From NCBI RefSeq assembly GCF_013201725.1, contig NZ_CP053835.1, positions 186,001 to 250,000 on the forward strand: a DNA stretch of 64,000 nucleotides. The letters run 5' to 3'. Within the stretch, counting starts at the first letter, position 1. Each line of letters opens with the position of its first letter. Position numbers and translations under genes: made by a program. The stretch comes from Arcobacter defluvii (lineage in GTDB: Bacteria > Campylobacterota > Campylobacteria > Campylobacterales > Arcobacteraceae). Positions 18,156 to 26,083 of the stretch are shown in pieces. The notes beneath the pieces were generated by a model that worked only from the letters and a program-made list of their open reading frames with translations, did no database searches and was not told where the DNA came from.

Positions 18156-19796
18156 ATGGAATTGGTTTATTTGTGGGTAAAGAATTATAAGAATATAGTA
18201 GAACAAGGATTTAATTTTTCACCTAGATTTAGGTGTGAGTATGATGAAGATACTAAAGAATTAAAAATTATCGATAAAGATGAAACGGGTGAATTTTATC
18301 CTAAAAACTTTTTTGGTGATAATATAAATGTAACTGCTATTGTCGGAGAAAATGGAAGTGGGAAAAGCAGTTTATTATTAGGAATTACTAATAGCAAAAT
18401 AATTATTAGAAGAGATAATCAATTCTATACGAATGATTTTACTAGTGAAATTCATAAGTTTACTAATATAAACAGAGAAAAAGACTATGATATTATTTAT
18501 ATGGATTTTGATTTAATAAAAATTAATCCTATAACAGATTTTTGGGATTTTAGTCAACAGAATATTTATGATAAAAATTTATATAAAAGAATTGAAAATA
18601 ACTTCTCAGGAAATGTAAATTTTAATATAATTAAATACAAAGAAAATTTTTACAATTTAATTATCAAATATAATGATTCTTTTTTATCTGAATTATTTTT
18701 TTACAATCCAATTGAAATAAGATTATCTGATTTTATAAAAACTATTCCTTTTCAGGATAGTCAATCCAAATATATCAATGATAAAATAAAATCTGTACAA
18801 AGTAAAAAATACTCAAAAATTAAATTTCTGACTTTTTTATATTCAAAAATTAAAAATAATCCAGAACTATCTAAATTAAAACATTTCGATGATGACATAA
18901 GTATTTTAGAAAAAGAACAAGATATTTTAAATTATAGTAGATTTAGTAATCAAGAAGAAATAGATAATATTTATAAGCTATTGCAAGTATTAGAAAATAA
19001 AAAAATTCATAAATTCTCAATTGAAGATTTTTATAAGCAAATATATAATGAAAATCGGGAGGCTTTTTTTAAACTAACAGAGCTTGGTTATTTAGAAGTG
19101 AATTTGAAAGATAAAACAGGTAGAGAATATTTTGATTTAAGCCAAGGAGAAAGAAAACTTTTTGCAGAATTTTTAATGCTTTTTAATAGTATAAGTAAAA
19201 GTGATAAAAGCGAAATCTTTCTTGTTCTTGATGAGCCTGATTTAACACTTCATCCTCAATGGCAAAAAAATTATATAAAAGAATTAATAAAACTACTTTT
19301 TAACTTTCCTAAAAAAAAGTTTCATATTATAATAACTTCACATTCTCCTTTTTTATTATCAGACCTACCAAAAGAAAATATAATATTTTTAGAAAAAGGA
19401 AAACAAGTTTATCCTTTTGAAGATGGAAAACAAACTTTTGGAGCAAATATTCACACTTTACTTTCTCATGGCTTTTTTATGAAAGATGGTCTTATGGGAG
19501 AGTTTGCCAAAGATAAAATAAAATCAATTATAAATTATCATGAAGAACTTTTGAAAAAAAAATTAACTAAAAACGAAAATAAAAAGCAAAGAGATGAAGA
19601 AAAAGTAATTTACGAAAAAGAGTATAAAACTAAGTTTAGGCAAATCCAATCAATTATCGGAGATGATTATTTAAAGCAAGTGATTAAAAATCATTTAGTA
19701 GAAATAGAAAAGATTTTATACGATGAATATTTGATTGATAAAGAGATAAAAAAACTTGAAGATGAAATTGAAAGATTAAAAAGGTTAAGAAAATAA
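18156..19796 (+). CDS. ABC/RecF-type ATPase, candidate PtuA of a Septu-like defence system
   Basis: The 546-residue protein has an ATPase head split by a long insert. Walker A is GENGSGKSS (64-72), the ABC signature is LSQGERK (328-334) and Walker B is LVLDEPD (356-362), followed by LHPQW and the switch strand IIITSHSPFLLSD. A charged coiled coil fills the last 110 residues. No TOPRIM or nuclease domain is seen, which separates it from OLD proteins. The stop overlaps the next start (TAATG), and that gene encodes an HNH protein. ATPase plus HNH in this order is the Septu (PtuA/PtuB) arrangement. Defence is inferred from architecture; a housekeeping SMC-like role is less likely. Confidence 0.75.
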   Translation: MELVYLWVKNYKNIVEQGFNFSPRFRCEYDEDTKELKIIDKDETGEFYPKNFFGDNINVTAIVGENGSGKSSLLLGITNSKIIIRRDNQFYTNDFTSEIHKFTNINREKDYDIIYMDFDLIKINPITDFWDFSQQNIYDKNLYKRIENNFSGNVNFNIIKYKENFYNLIIKYNDSFLSELFFYNPIEIRLSDFIKTIPFQDSQSKYINDKIKSVQSKKYSKIKFLTFLYSKIKNNPELSKLKHFDDDISILEKEQDILNYSRFSNQEEIDNIYKLLQVLENKKIHKFSIEDFYKQIYNENREAFFKLTELGYLEVNLKDKTGREYFDLSQGERKLFAEFLMLFNSISKSDKSEIFLVLDEPDLTLHPQWQKNYIKELIKLLFNFPKKKFHIIITSHSPFLLSDLPKENIIFLEKGKQVYPFEDGKQTFGANIHTLLSHGFFMKDGLMGEFAKDKIKSIINYHEELLKKKLTKNENKKQRDEEKVIYEKEYKTKFRQIQSIIGDDYLKQVIKNHLVEIEKILYDEYLIDKEIKKLEDEIERLKRLRK

Positions 19797-20704
19797 TGAT
19801 TTTAGTTAAATACAAAGAATTTGAGAAAAAAGATTATTATGAAAAAATTGCAAATTCAAAAATGCAAAAGCAAAATAATTGTAATTTTGAAGAATATTAT
19901 AATACTAATATAAAAGCCATTTTAAATAACTATTCTCTAGCAGATATTTTAATTGGTGATTTTGATAAGTTATTGGAGATAAAAGAATCTATTAATTTAT
20001 CAGATACAGATTTTGAAATGATTAAAACTTTTTTTAATTATGATAAAGCAAATTCAAAAGATTTTATTCCATTACTTTCAAAATTACAACCAAAAATATC
20101 AAACTTTTTTCAAGAAAATATAGAAGTTCATACTTGTTATTACTGTAATATTGATTTTATAAATACTTTTAGAAAAAACAATGAAACAAAAAATGCTTTT
20201 ACTTTAGACCATGTTTTAGAAAAAGCAGATTATCCATTTTTAGCATTGAGTTTATACAATCTAGTACCTAGTTGTTATGTATGTAATAGTAAGGTCAAAG
20301 ATTCAAAAATACCATTTGATAATTTCTCTCCAACAAATAAAGATTTTGATTTTGATAAAAGAGTAAAGTTTAAATCATTTATTTCAAATGTTAATCTTCA
20401 AATAGAAAAAGAACAAGATTTTTATATAAAATTGATTGAAAATTATTCAAACAAATATGATAAATATATAGAAAGTTTAAATTTAAACGATAGATATGAT
20501 TATCACAAATATAAAGTTTTAGAGATGATTCAAAAAAGAAGAGAATATCCAGATAGTAGAATAAAAGAGTTATCAGACTTGACTAAAAAAACGCAAGAAG
20601 AGATAAAACAAGATTTATTTGGTATTTACATATCTGAAGATTTACACAAACGTCCACTATCAAAACTAATCAAAGATATAAGCGAAGAGTTAGATTTGAT
20701 ATAA
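19796..20704 (+). CDS. HNH-type endonuclease, candidate PtuB of a Septu-like defence system
   Basis: The 302-residue protein has an HNH/zinc fold in its middle: CYYC (Cys114, Cys117), LDHVLEK with Asp138-His139, the asparagine of LYNLVP (Asn155), and CYVC (Cys160, Cys163). The flanking regions are helical and charged and match no domain I know. The start shares a base with the stop of the ATPase gene, so translation is coupled. By analogy with PtuB it would cut DNA when the ATPase senses infection. No reverse transcriptase or msr/msd-like RNA is visible beside it, so it does not look like a retron effector. Confidence 0.72.
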   Translation: MILVKYKEFEKKDYYEKIANSKMQKQNNCNFEEYYNTNIKAILNNYSLADILIGDFDKLLEIKESINLSDTDFEMIKTFFNYDKANSKDFIPLLSKLQPKISNFFQENIEVHTCYYCNIDFINTFRKNNETKNAFTLDHVLEKADYPFLALSLYNLVPSCYVCNSKVKDSKIPFDNFSPTNKDFDFDKRVKFKSFISNVNLQIEKEQDFYIKLIENYSNKYDKYIESLNLNDRYDYHKYKVLEMIQKRREYPDSRIKELSDLTKKTQEEIKQDLFGIYISEDLHKRPLSKLIKDISEELDLI

Positions 20705-20728
20705 AATCAACTCTAAGCTATCCAATTT

Positions 20729-21271
20729 TTAAAGACCAAAAGTTACCAAAAGTTCTGAATCTTCGATTTTTACATCTTTTACAAAAGAGCCTTTGAAAGA
20801 TGATTTATCTATTTTATAAACGGGAATTGTGTTGAAAATATTATCAACGATAGGTTTTGTATTTGCTACAACAGTATCTAAAATAGTTTTATCGATATTT
20901 AGATTTGTCATTTTTAACTCATCTAGTTCTATATCTTTTAGGTAGATTGCTGATTTTCCTTTATCAAAATAAGGCTCTCCACTAAAAGTTAGAGTTCCAT
21001 TTGAATTTGGTATAAAAATTGCAGAGATATTTAGATTTATATTTGCACTAATTCTATTTGTTCCATCTTTTATAAATAGATGAGGTTTTTGAAGTTCCAT
21101 ATTTGCAACTACAAAATCTTGTCTTATTGGAAATTCTTGTGAAAAGTTGTTTAGTTCACTCTCTTGAACTTTTAAAGTCAATCCATCACCATCAAATTTT
21201 TTTATACAACCTACAAAAAATAGAAGAGAAAATAAAACCAATAATATTTGAAGCTTTTTTTGAAGATACAT
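20729..21271 (-). CDS. DUF1439 (YceB-like) lipoprotein
   Basis: The 180-residue protein has a lipoprotein signal peptide ending in the lipobox FVGC (Cys22). The mature domain is beta-rich and matches the pattern of the YceB/DUF1439 family: LTLKVQESELNNFSQEFP near the start, a central IFIPNSNGTLTFSGEP, and a terminal amphipathic helix with KIDKSSFKGSFVKDVKI. Such proteins are thought to bind lipid-like ligands at the outer membrane. It converges on the HNH gene with a 24-bp gap. Confidence 0.75.
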   Translation of the reverse strand: MYLQKKLQILLVLFSLLFFVGCIKKFDGDGLTLKVQESELNNFSQEFPIRQDFVVANMELQKPHLFIKDGTNRISANINLNISAIFIPNSNGTLTFSGEPYFDKGKSAIYLKDIELDELKMTNLNIDKTILDTVVANTKPIVDNIFNTIPVYKIDKSSFKGSFVKDVKIEDSELLVTFGL

Positions 21272-21338
21272 TTTTTACCTTTTATTTAAAATTGTGAAAT
21301 TTTACAAATATAAATAAAAAGTTAGCTTTGATATGAAC

Positions 21339-21695
21339 TTAGTTCATACCAAGATTTTTTCTAACCATTGCTTTATATGCTTTCATATCATCACGTATCA
21401 TTGTTGGAATAATCTCTTCTTTACAAGCATGAACAATATTTGCAAATTCTGGTTTTGAATAAATTGTATTTCTATCTCTTGCTAAGATAATCAGTCTATT
21501 TACATCATCATCCAAAGATATATCACTTCTATCACAAATAGCATCATAAACATTAAAAAAAACTTCTCTATCATGTGAACTCATTTGACAACTGTCATCT
21601 AACATTTTAAGAGCTAGTTTTGAAGCGTATTCTATTTGTATTGGTTGAAAATCAAAAGTTGTTGCCCACTCATAAGCTTTTTTAAAATAATCCAT
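21339..21695 (-). CDS. small soluble protein of unknown function
   Basis: This acidic, probably all-helical 118-residue protein has no signal peptide or membrane segment. It has four cysteines and an LDDDVNRLIILARDRN stretch. A strong GAGGAG ribosome site precedes the ATG. Its upstream region is cut 66 bp before the start by the IS110 element, which may have removed or replaced its promoter. No family is recognised. Confidence 0.65.
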   Translation of the reverse strand: MDYFKKAYEWATTFDFQPIQIEYASKLALKMLDDSCQMSSHDREVFFNVYDAICDRSDISLDDDVNRLIILARDRNTIYSKPEFANIVHACKEEIIPTMIRDDMKAYKAMVRKNLGMN

Positions 21696-21764
21696 TTTTT
21701 CTCCTCGTATAATTAATTTTATGAATATATCATCTAGTTTTTAACTAAAAAATATATTCTTCTA

Positions 21765-21813
21765 AGATTGAAGTACTAACTTCAAATCTTTTACTTTTTA
21801 CAGTCTATGACTT
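21765..21813. repeat. left inverted repeat of the IS110 element
   Basis: This is the left arm of a 49-bp imperfect inverted repeat. It pairs with 23257-23305 at 39 of 49 positions without gaps. The best-conserved block is AGTACTAACTT. Such sub-terminal repeats are typical of the IS1111 subgroup of IS110 elements. Confidence 0.8.
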
Positions 21814-21819
21814 TAGATA

Positions 21820-22020
21820 TAACAACATTTTTCTCCTTGTAGCAATGATGAATTAAATTAATATTTCTTCTAACCAAACTACATCATTTAAGCCTGTTGA
21901 TATCTTTAGTTGTTAATCATTTATTAAAAGCTGTAGAGGTAGCTGTATAGCACTTACTACTTATAGATTAACGAGGCTGTGAATCTAGCTTAGGCTAGAA
22001 CAACTAAAGATTATTATAAA
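21820..22020 (+). ncRNA. candidate bridge RNA in the left end of the IS110 element
   Basis: This non-coding leader is richer in G and C than its surroundings and full of inverted repeats. One domain (21844-21921) has a stem AATGAT/ATCATT enclosing two guide-like segments. 21865-21873 (TTCTTCTAA) is identical to the left insertion flank plus core. 21901-21909 (TATCTTTAG) is the complement of core plus right flank. These are the orientations known for the left and right target guides of IS621. A second domain (about 21922-22011) contains hairpins TAGATT/AATCTA and CTAGC/GCTAG and may be the donor loop. A perfect 13-bp pairing (21902-21914 with 21999-22011) is an alternative fold. Boundaries are approximate. 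Confidence 0.6.
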
Positions 22021-22035
22021 CTGAGGTATAAAAAG

Positions 22036-23265
22036 ATGTATTATGTTGGAATTGATATTGCTAAAAATTTTCATGTTGTTACTATCATTGATGATAGTGA
22101 GAAAAAAATTACTACTAAACCTATAAGGGTTACAAATTGTATTGATGGATTTTCAAAGTTTATTGTTAAACTTGAAGCTATCTCATCAAATCCAAACGAT
22201 TTTATAATTGGTCTTGAAGCAACTGGAATTTATGGTGAAAATCTTTTAGAGTTTTTAAATGCTCATGGGTTTAATGTTAAACTATTAAATCCATTTCAAA
22301 CAACCAGATATAGAGAACAACACACAATGAAAAAAGTAAAAAATGACAATATTGATTCTTGGATTATTGCACTCTTCCTAAAAGATGGCAAATTTAGTTC
22401 AGGTTATGTAACTGATGATGAATATCAAAGTTTAAGAACTTTGTATCGTAATCGTGCTTCTATTCAATCAGATATGAAAGAGGTAAAAAAACGAATTATT
22501 ACTCAAGTAACAGTTACATTTCCCGAACTTGAAAATTTTATTGATATATTTAGTATCACAGGACTTGCACTTTTGGATAAATATCCAACTGCACATCATT
22601 ATAAACATAGTAGTGTTGATAGAATACTTAAGATATTTAGACATATTCAAGGAAATAGCTTTAATAGTGAAAAAGCCCTAAAAGTTTTAGAACTTGCAAA
22701 AAATTCTATCTATTCTGGTAAAGCCAAAGATGCAAGAGCCATAGCTATTAAAAGTTCTATTAGACTTCTTAAAATCTATCAAGATGAGTTATCTATTTTA
22801 GAAGATGAAATATTAGCTTTACTTGAAAACAATGGTATTAAAGAAGAAAAAGATGTTCCAACTAATTCATTGATTGAGAACTTAAAAACTATTCCAGGTG
22901 TTTCATCTAAAACTATTGCTGCAGTTATTAGTGAATGTGGTGATTTATCAAGATTTACAACACCTATTAAATTTATAGGGTATCTTGGACTATTTCCAAC
23001 AGAAAATAGTTCAGGTAATTCTAAATCAACAGGTCATTTAAGTCGTAGAGGTTCATCACTAGCAAAACATGCTCTTTATATGGCAAGTGTAAGTTGTATG
23101 ATACACAATAAAGAGCTCAAGCAATATTATGATACTAAAAAATCTCAAGGAAAATCTAAACAAGAAGGACTTATTGCTGTTTCAAGAAAACTAGCAACTA
23201 TTATCTATTCCATTTTTAGATACAACACCCCTTATGATCCAGCTCGTGTTTTTTCTAAGTCATAA
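22036..23265 (+). CDS. IS110-family transposase (RuvC-like DEDD recombinase)
   Basis: The 409-residue protein has the RuvC-like DEDD catalytic set: Asp7 in YVGIDIAK, Glu61 in GLEATG, and Asp104 and Asp107 in KNDNIDSW. The C-terminal Transposase_20 domain has LKTIPGVSSKTIAAVISECGD and FIGYLGLFPTENSSG, then STGHLSRRGSS. A helical linker lies between them. Length fits the longer IS110 members (about 400 residues). GAGG precedes the ATG with a 9-base spacing. The last codons and stop lie inside the right inverted repeat. The frame is complete, so the element may still be active. Confidence 0.95.
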   Translation: MYYVGIDIAKNFHVVTIIDDSEKKITTKPIRVTNCIDGFSKFIVKLEAISSNPNDFIIGLEATGIYGENLLEFLNAHGFNVKLLNPFQTTRYREQHTMKKVKNDNIDSWIIALFLKDGKFSSGYVTDDEYQSLRTLYRNRASIQSDMKEVKKRIITQVTVTFPELENFIDIFSITGLALLDKYPTAHHYKHSSVDRILKIFRHIQGNSFNSEKALKVLELAKNSIYSGKAKDARAIAIKSSIRLLKIYQDELSILEDEILALLENNGIKEEKDVPTNSLIENLKTIPGVSSKTIAAVISECGDLSRFTTPIKFIGYLGLFPTENSSGNSKSTGHLSRRGSSLAKHALYMASVSCMIHNKELKQYYDTKKSQGKSKQEGLIAVSRKLATIIYSIFRYNTPYDPARVFSKS

Positions 23266-23305
23266 ACAGTAAATTATAAAAGATCACAAGTTAGTACTAA
23301 AATCT
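23257..23305. repeat. right inverted repeat of the IS110 element
   Basis: This is the right arm of the 49-bp imperfect inverted repeat with 21765-21813. It includes the transposase stop codon at 23263-23265. Confidence 0.8.
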
Positions 23306-23540
23306 AAAGATAGCATTCAAAAAAGCTATCACTATACTAATTGCCAACCAAACATTTAAACTTGTTTGATCATAGAAACACTACTAGCAAAATTCTAGAT
23401 AATTGCATAAAAATAGTGCTTCCAAAATCAAACATCAGCAAGTTTTTTAAACTTGCAATGTTCTTAAAAAATACATTGTTAAAAAACTATTGTCTTTTTA
23501 AAATTTTCCTTTAATTTAAGTTATTCTTTATAAAAAGGCT
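23306..23540. other. hairpin-rich non-coding region to the right of the IS element
   Basis: No reading frame is supported here. The stretch holds at least four clean stem-loops: GATAGC/GCTATC (23309-23330), CAAACA/TGTTTG (23349-23368), GCAAGTTT/AAACTTGC (23438-23456) and CAATGT/ACATTG (23456-23478). Longer-range pairing is also possible (CACTAT with ATAGTG, GTTTGAT with ATCAAAC). It could be an unidentified RNA, decayed mobile DNA, or the 3' region of the minus-strand gene that ends at 23541. Confidence 0.4.
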
Positions 23541-24104
23541 TTAGTCCATATATGGTATATCTAAGTTTGCATCTCTATCACTTGCACTAAAATCAAAGTC
23601 ACTATTTATAAGAAGTTTTTGAAGATTTTTTTCCAAAACTTTTACTTGAAGTTTGTGATAGTTGTTTGTGTTTATATTTCTTTCTATTTCATTTTTATAA
23701 AAACTAAGAATTATCGAGTGAATTTGTTCTTGTTTCTCTAGTAATTCATTTAAAAAAGAGTTTAGTTTTGAAATATCAAAATCAGAAATTTTTGGCAATT
23801 TTCTTATTAGATTTCTAACAAACTGTTTTTGATGGTAACCTTCACTCATAGTTAAAAGTTTTGAAGCAGCATACATATCAGCTTCATTCCCTCCATAGTT
23901 ATATGAGTATCTAAAATGGTCACAAACAATCTCTATATATTTTGGATAATGTTTTAAAACAAAAACTAACTCCTTCAAATCTCCATCAATTAAAACTTGA
24001 AATAAAGTTGCTGTTCGTTTTTCTATTTTATCCCAGTGATTACCTTGTTCTTTAAATTCACCAAGAAATCGTTCATAATTCTTTAGTTTCTCTTTTTCTT
24101 CCAT
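23541..24104 (-). CDS. soluble helical protein of unknown function
   Basis: The 187-residue protein is charged and predicted almost wholly helical, with no signal peptide. The first 100 residues contain HWDKIEKRTATLFQVLIDGD and an aromatic patch FRYSYNYGG. The C-terminal part is coiled-coil-like (LNELLEKQEQIHSI). No family is recognised. It lies just outside the IS element and is divergent from the mla operon. Confidence 0.65.
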   Translation of the reverse strand: MEEKEKLKNYERFLGEFKEQGNHWDKIEKRTATLFQVLIDGDLKELVFVLKHYPKYIEIVCDHFRYSYNYGGNEADMYAASKLLTMSEGYHQKQFVRNLIRKLPKISDFDISKLNSFLNELLEKQEQIHSIILSFYKNEIERNINTNNYHKLQVKVLEKNLQKLLINSDFDFSASDRDANLDIPYMD

Positions 24105-24232
24105 AGGTTTTTTATATGCAAAAAATATACCTTTATTCTTAAATACTATATTTGATTATTTTTATTTGACTTAGTATAAATTTTGAGCTAAAATCTAACC
24201 TTAAATAGTTGATGAAAGGATAAGTTGTTGCT

Positions 24233-25345
24233 ATGTTAAATAGTTATTTTAAAATAGAAAATTTAGATAACAACATTTTTCAACTTTTATTGATGGAGTC
24301 TTGGAATAAAGATAATCTTCCAAAAATAATTCAAGATTTAGAAAAAACAAATATAAATAAAAATACAAAGATAATCATAAATTTTGAAAATCTACAAGAA
24401 TGTGATAGTTCAGCAATTATTTATCTAATATCTTTTTTAAATAAATTTCCAAAAGAAAATATCACTTTAAAAAATTTAAATTCTCACGAAAAGATTTATA
24501 CTTTTTATGAAAAACATTATCAAGATAAAGTATATGAAGAAGGGAAAAGAAATCCATTTTTTGATAATTTAGGAAAAAAAACTTATGAGTTATATATATC
24601 TTCAATTCATTTCTTAACTTTTGTTGGAAAAGTTTTTTATTATTTTATCTATTCTCTTTTTAATCCTAAAATGATTAGATTTAGAGCAATGTTAAAGTAT
24701 ATAGATACTTCAGCTGTAAATGCACTTTTGATTGTAGCAGTTACTTCTTTTTTGGTTGGCGTAGTTATTGCTTATCAAGGAGCAGTTCAACTTGAAAAAT
24801 TTGGAGCAAATATTTTTGTAGTTGAGATGATAAGTATAACAATGTTTAGAGAAATTGCCCCACTTGTAACTGCTATTGTAATAGCTGGACGAAGTGCAAG
24901 TTCATATACAGCAGAAATTGGAGCTATGAAAATAACTGAAGAGATAGATGCTATGAGAACTATGAATTTTGAACCAACTTTGTTTTTAACACTTCCTAGA
25001 ATTTTTGCTTTATGTATATCGTTGCCTTTGTTGGTTTTTTTCGCTGATGTTATAGGTGTTTTGGGTGGAATGGTGATAGCTTATACAAGTTTAGATGTTT
25101 CTTTTGTAGAATTTATAAATAGATTACAAAATGAAGTTCCAGTAAAACACTTTATTATGGGAATTTTTAAAGCAATATTTTTTGGATTTGCGATAGCTAT
25201 TATTGGATGTTATAGAGGTTTTCAAGTACAAAACAATACAACAAGTATAGGAAAATATACAACAATTAGTGTTGTAAATGCTATCTTTGTTGTGATTTTA
25301 ATTGATGCAGTTTTCTCTGTAATTTTCACACAAATGGGAATTTAA
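24233..25345 (+). CDS. mlaE: MlaE-family lipid ABC transporter permease with N-terminal STAS domain
   Basis: The 370-residue inner-membrane permease belongs to a phospholipid transporter that moves lipids between inner and outer membrane. The first 100 residues form a STAS-like domain (IIINFENLQECDSSAIIYLI). The MlaE core follows with about five helices and the family motifs GANIFVVEMISITMFREIAP and GRSASSYTAEIGAMKITEEI. In E. coli the STAS protein MlaB is separate; the fusion seen here is common in Campylobacterota. The ATPase gene follows with no gap. Confidence 0.92.
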   Translation: MLNSYFKIENLDNNIFQLLLMESWNKDNLPKIIQDLEKTNINKNTKIIINFENLQECDSSAIIYLISFLNKFPKENITLKNLNSHEKIYTFYEKHYQDKVYEEGKRNPFFDNLGKKTYELYISSIHFLTFVGKVFYYFIYSLFNPKMIRFRAMLKYIDTSAVNALLIVAVTSFLVGVVIAYQGAVQLEKFGANIFVVEMISITMFREIAPLVTAIVIAGRSASSYTAEIGAMKITEEIDAMRTMNFEPTLFLTLPRIFALCISLPLLVFFADVIGVLGGMVIAYTSLDVSFVEFINRLQNEVPVKHFIMGIFKAIFFGFAIAIIGCYRGFQVQNNTTSIGKYTTISVVNAIFVVILIDAVFSVIFTQMGI

Positions 25346-26083
25346 ATGAAAATTATAAAAGTAGAAAATCTAACAACAGCTTTTGGTGATAATCTAGTTC
25401 ATAATAATATTTCATTTCATGTAAATGAAGGTGAGATATTTGGGGTTTTAGGTGGAAGTGGTTCAGGGAAAAGTGTTCTTGTAAAACAAATCGTTATGCT
25501 AAATCAAATCCAAAAAGGAACTATAAAAATCTTTGATAAAGATATCTCAAAATTGGATATTAACGAAATTAAAGATATGAAATTAAAATTTTCATATCTA
25601 TTTCAGTTTGGAGCCTTGTACTCTTTTTTAAATGTGATAGAAAATATTTCAGTGATGCTAAAAGAGTATACGAATTTACCAGAAAATTTGATAGAAAAAA
25701 TTGCATATACAAACTTGGATATTGTAGGGCTTCCAAAAAGTACAGCAAAACTTTATCCCAGTGAACTTAGTGGCGGAATGAAAAAAAGAGTAGCACTTGC
25801 AAGAAGTTTAGCAATGCAACCAAAGATTTTATTTTTAGATGAACCTACAAGTGGATTAGACCCAGCAAGTACACAAAAAATAAATGAATTATTGCTCTAT
25901 TTAAAAAATAGTTTAAATATCACCATAGTTATAATAACCCATGATTTAGAGACTATAAAAACTGTACTAGATAGATTTATCATCATCAAAAAAGATATAA
26001 TCTTTGATGGAAATATATCTGAAGCAATGAAATCAGATGATGAATTTATCAAAGATTTTTTAACAAATAAAAAGGCTACTTAA
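25346..26083 (+). CDS. mlaF: MlaF-family lipid transporter ATP-binding protein
   Basis: This 245-residue cytoplasmic ABC ATPase powers the MlaE permease. Visible motifs are Walker A GGSGSGKSV (about 35-43), the Q-loop in FSYLFQFGALYS (the FQFGALFDS signature of MlaF), ABC signature LSGGMKKR, Walker B ILFLDEPTSGLDP and the switch histidine in VIITHD. Its stop shares a base with the next start (TAATG). Confidence 0.94.
   Translation: MKIIKVENLTTAFGDNLVHNNISFHVNEGEIFGVLGGSGSGKSVLVKQIVMLNQIQKGTIKIFDKDISKLDINEIKDMKLKFSYLFQFGALYSFLNVIENISVMLKEYTNLPENLIEKIAYTNLDIVGLPKSTAKLYPSELSGGMKKRVALARSLAMQPKILFLDEPTSGLDPASTQKINELLLYLKNSLNITIVIITHDLETIKTVLDRFIIIKKDIIFDGNISEAMKSDDEFIKDFLTNKKAT

Larger units (their letters stand above)
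21762..23305 (+). mobile_element. IS110-family insertion sequence, about 1.54 kb, bounded by CT
   Basis: The element holds one transposase gene, a 270-bp structured leader and a 40-bp tail. The ends are placed where a dinucleotide CT occurs on both sides: 21762-21763 (TTCTTCT then AAGATTG) and 23304-23305 (AAAATCT then AAAGATA). A sub-terminal inverted repeat begins 1 bp inside the left CT and includes the right CT. IS110 elements insert at a short core (CT in IS621) without longer target duplication, which fits. The inferred empty site is TATTCTT-CT-AAAGATA. The transposase frame is intact. It sits in an intergenic region and breaks no gene. Confidence 0.82.

Noticed and set aside
18156-20704. 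The ATPase/HNH pair as part of a retron (Ec78-type)
   Set aside because: No reverse transcriptase gene or msr/msd-like RNA is visible on either side; the flanking genes are a small membrane protein and a lipoprotein.
21982-22003. Donor guides of the bridge RNA (AATCTA and CTTAG segments resembling the joined ends of the element)
   Set aside because: The matches are only 5-6 nt, adjacent to each other and within a hairpin, which does not fit the known donor-loop layout; too weak to claim.
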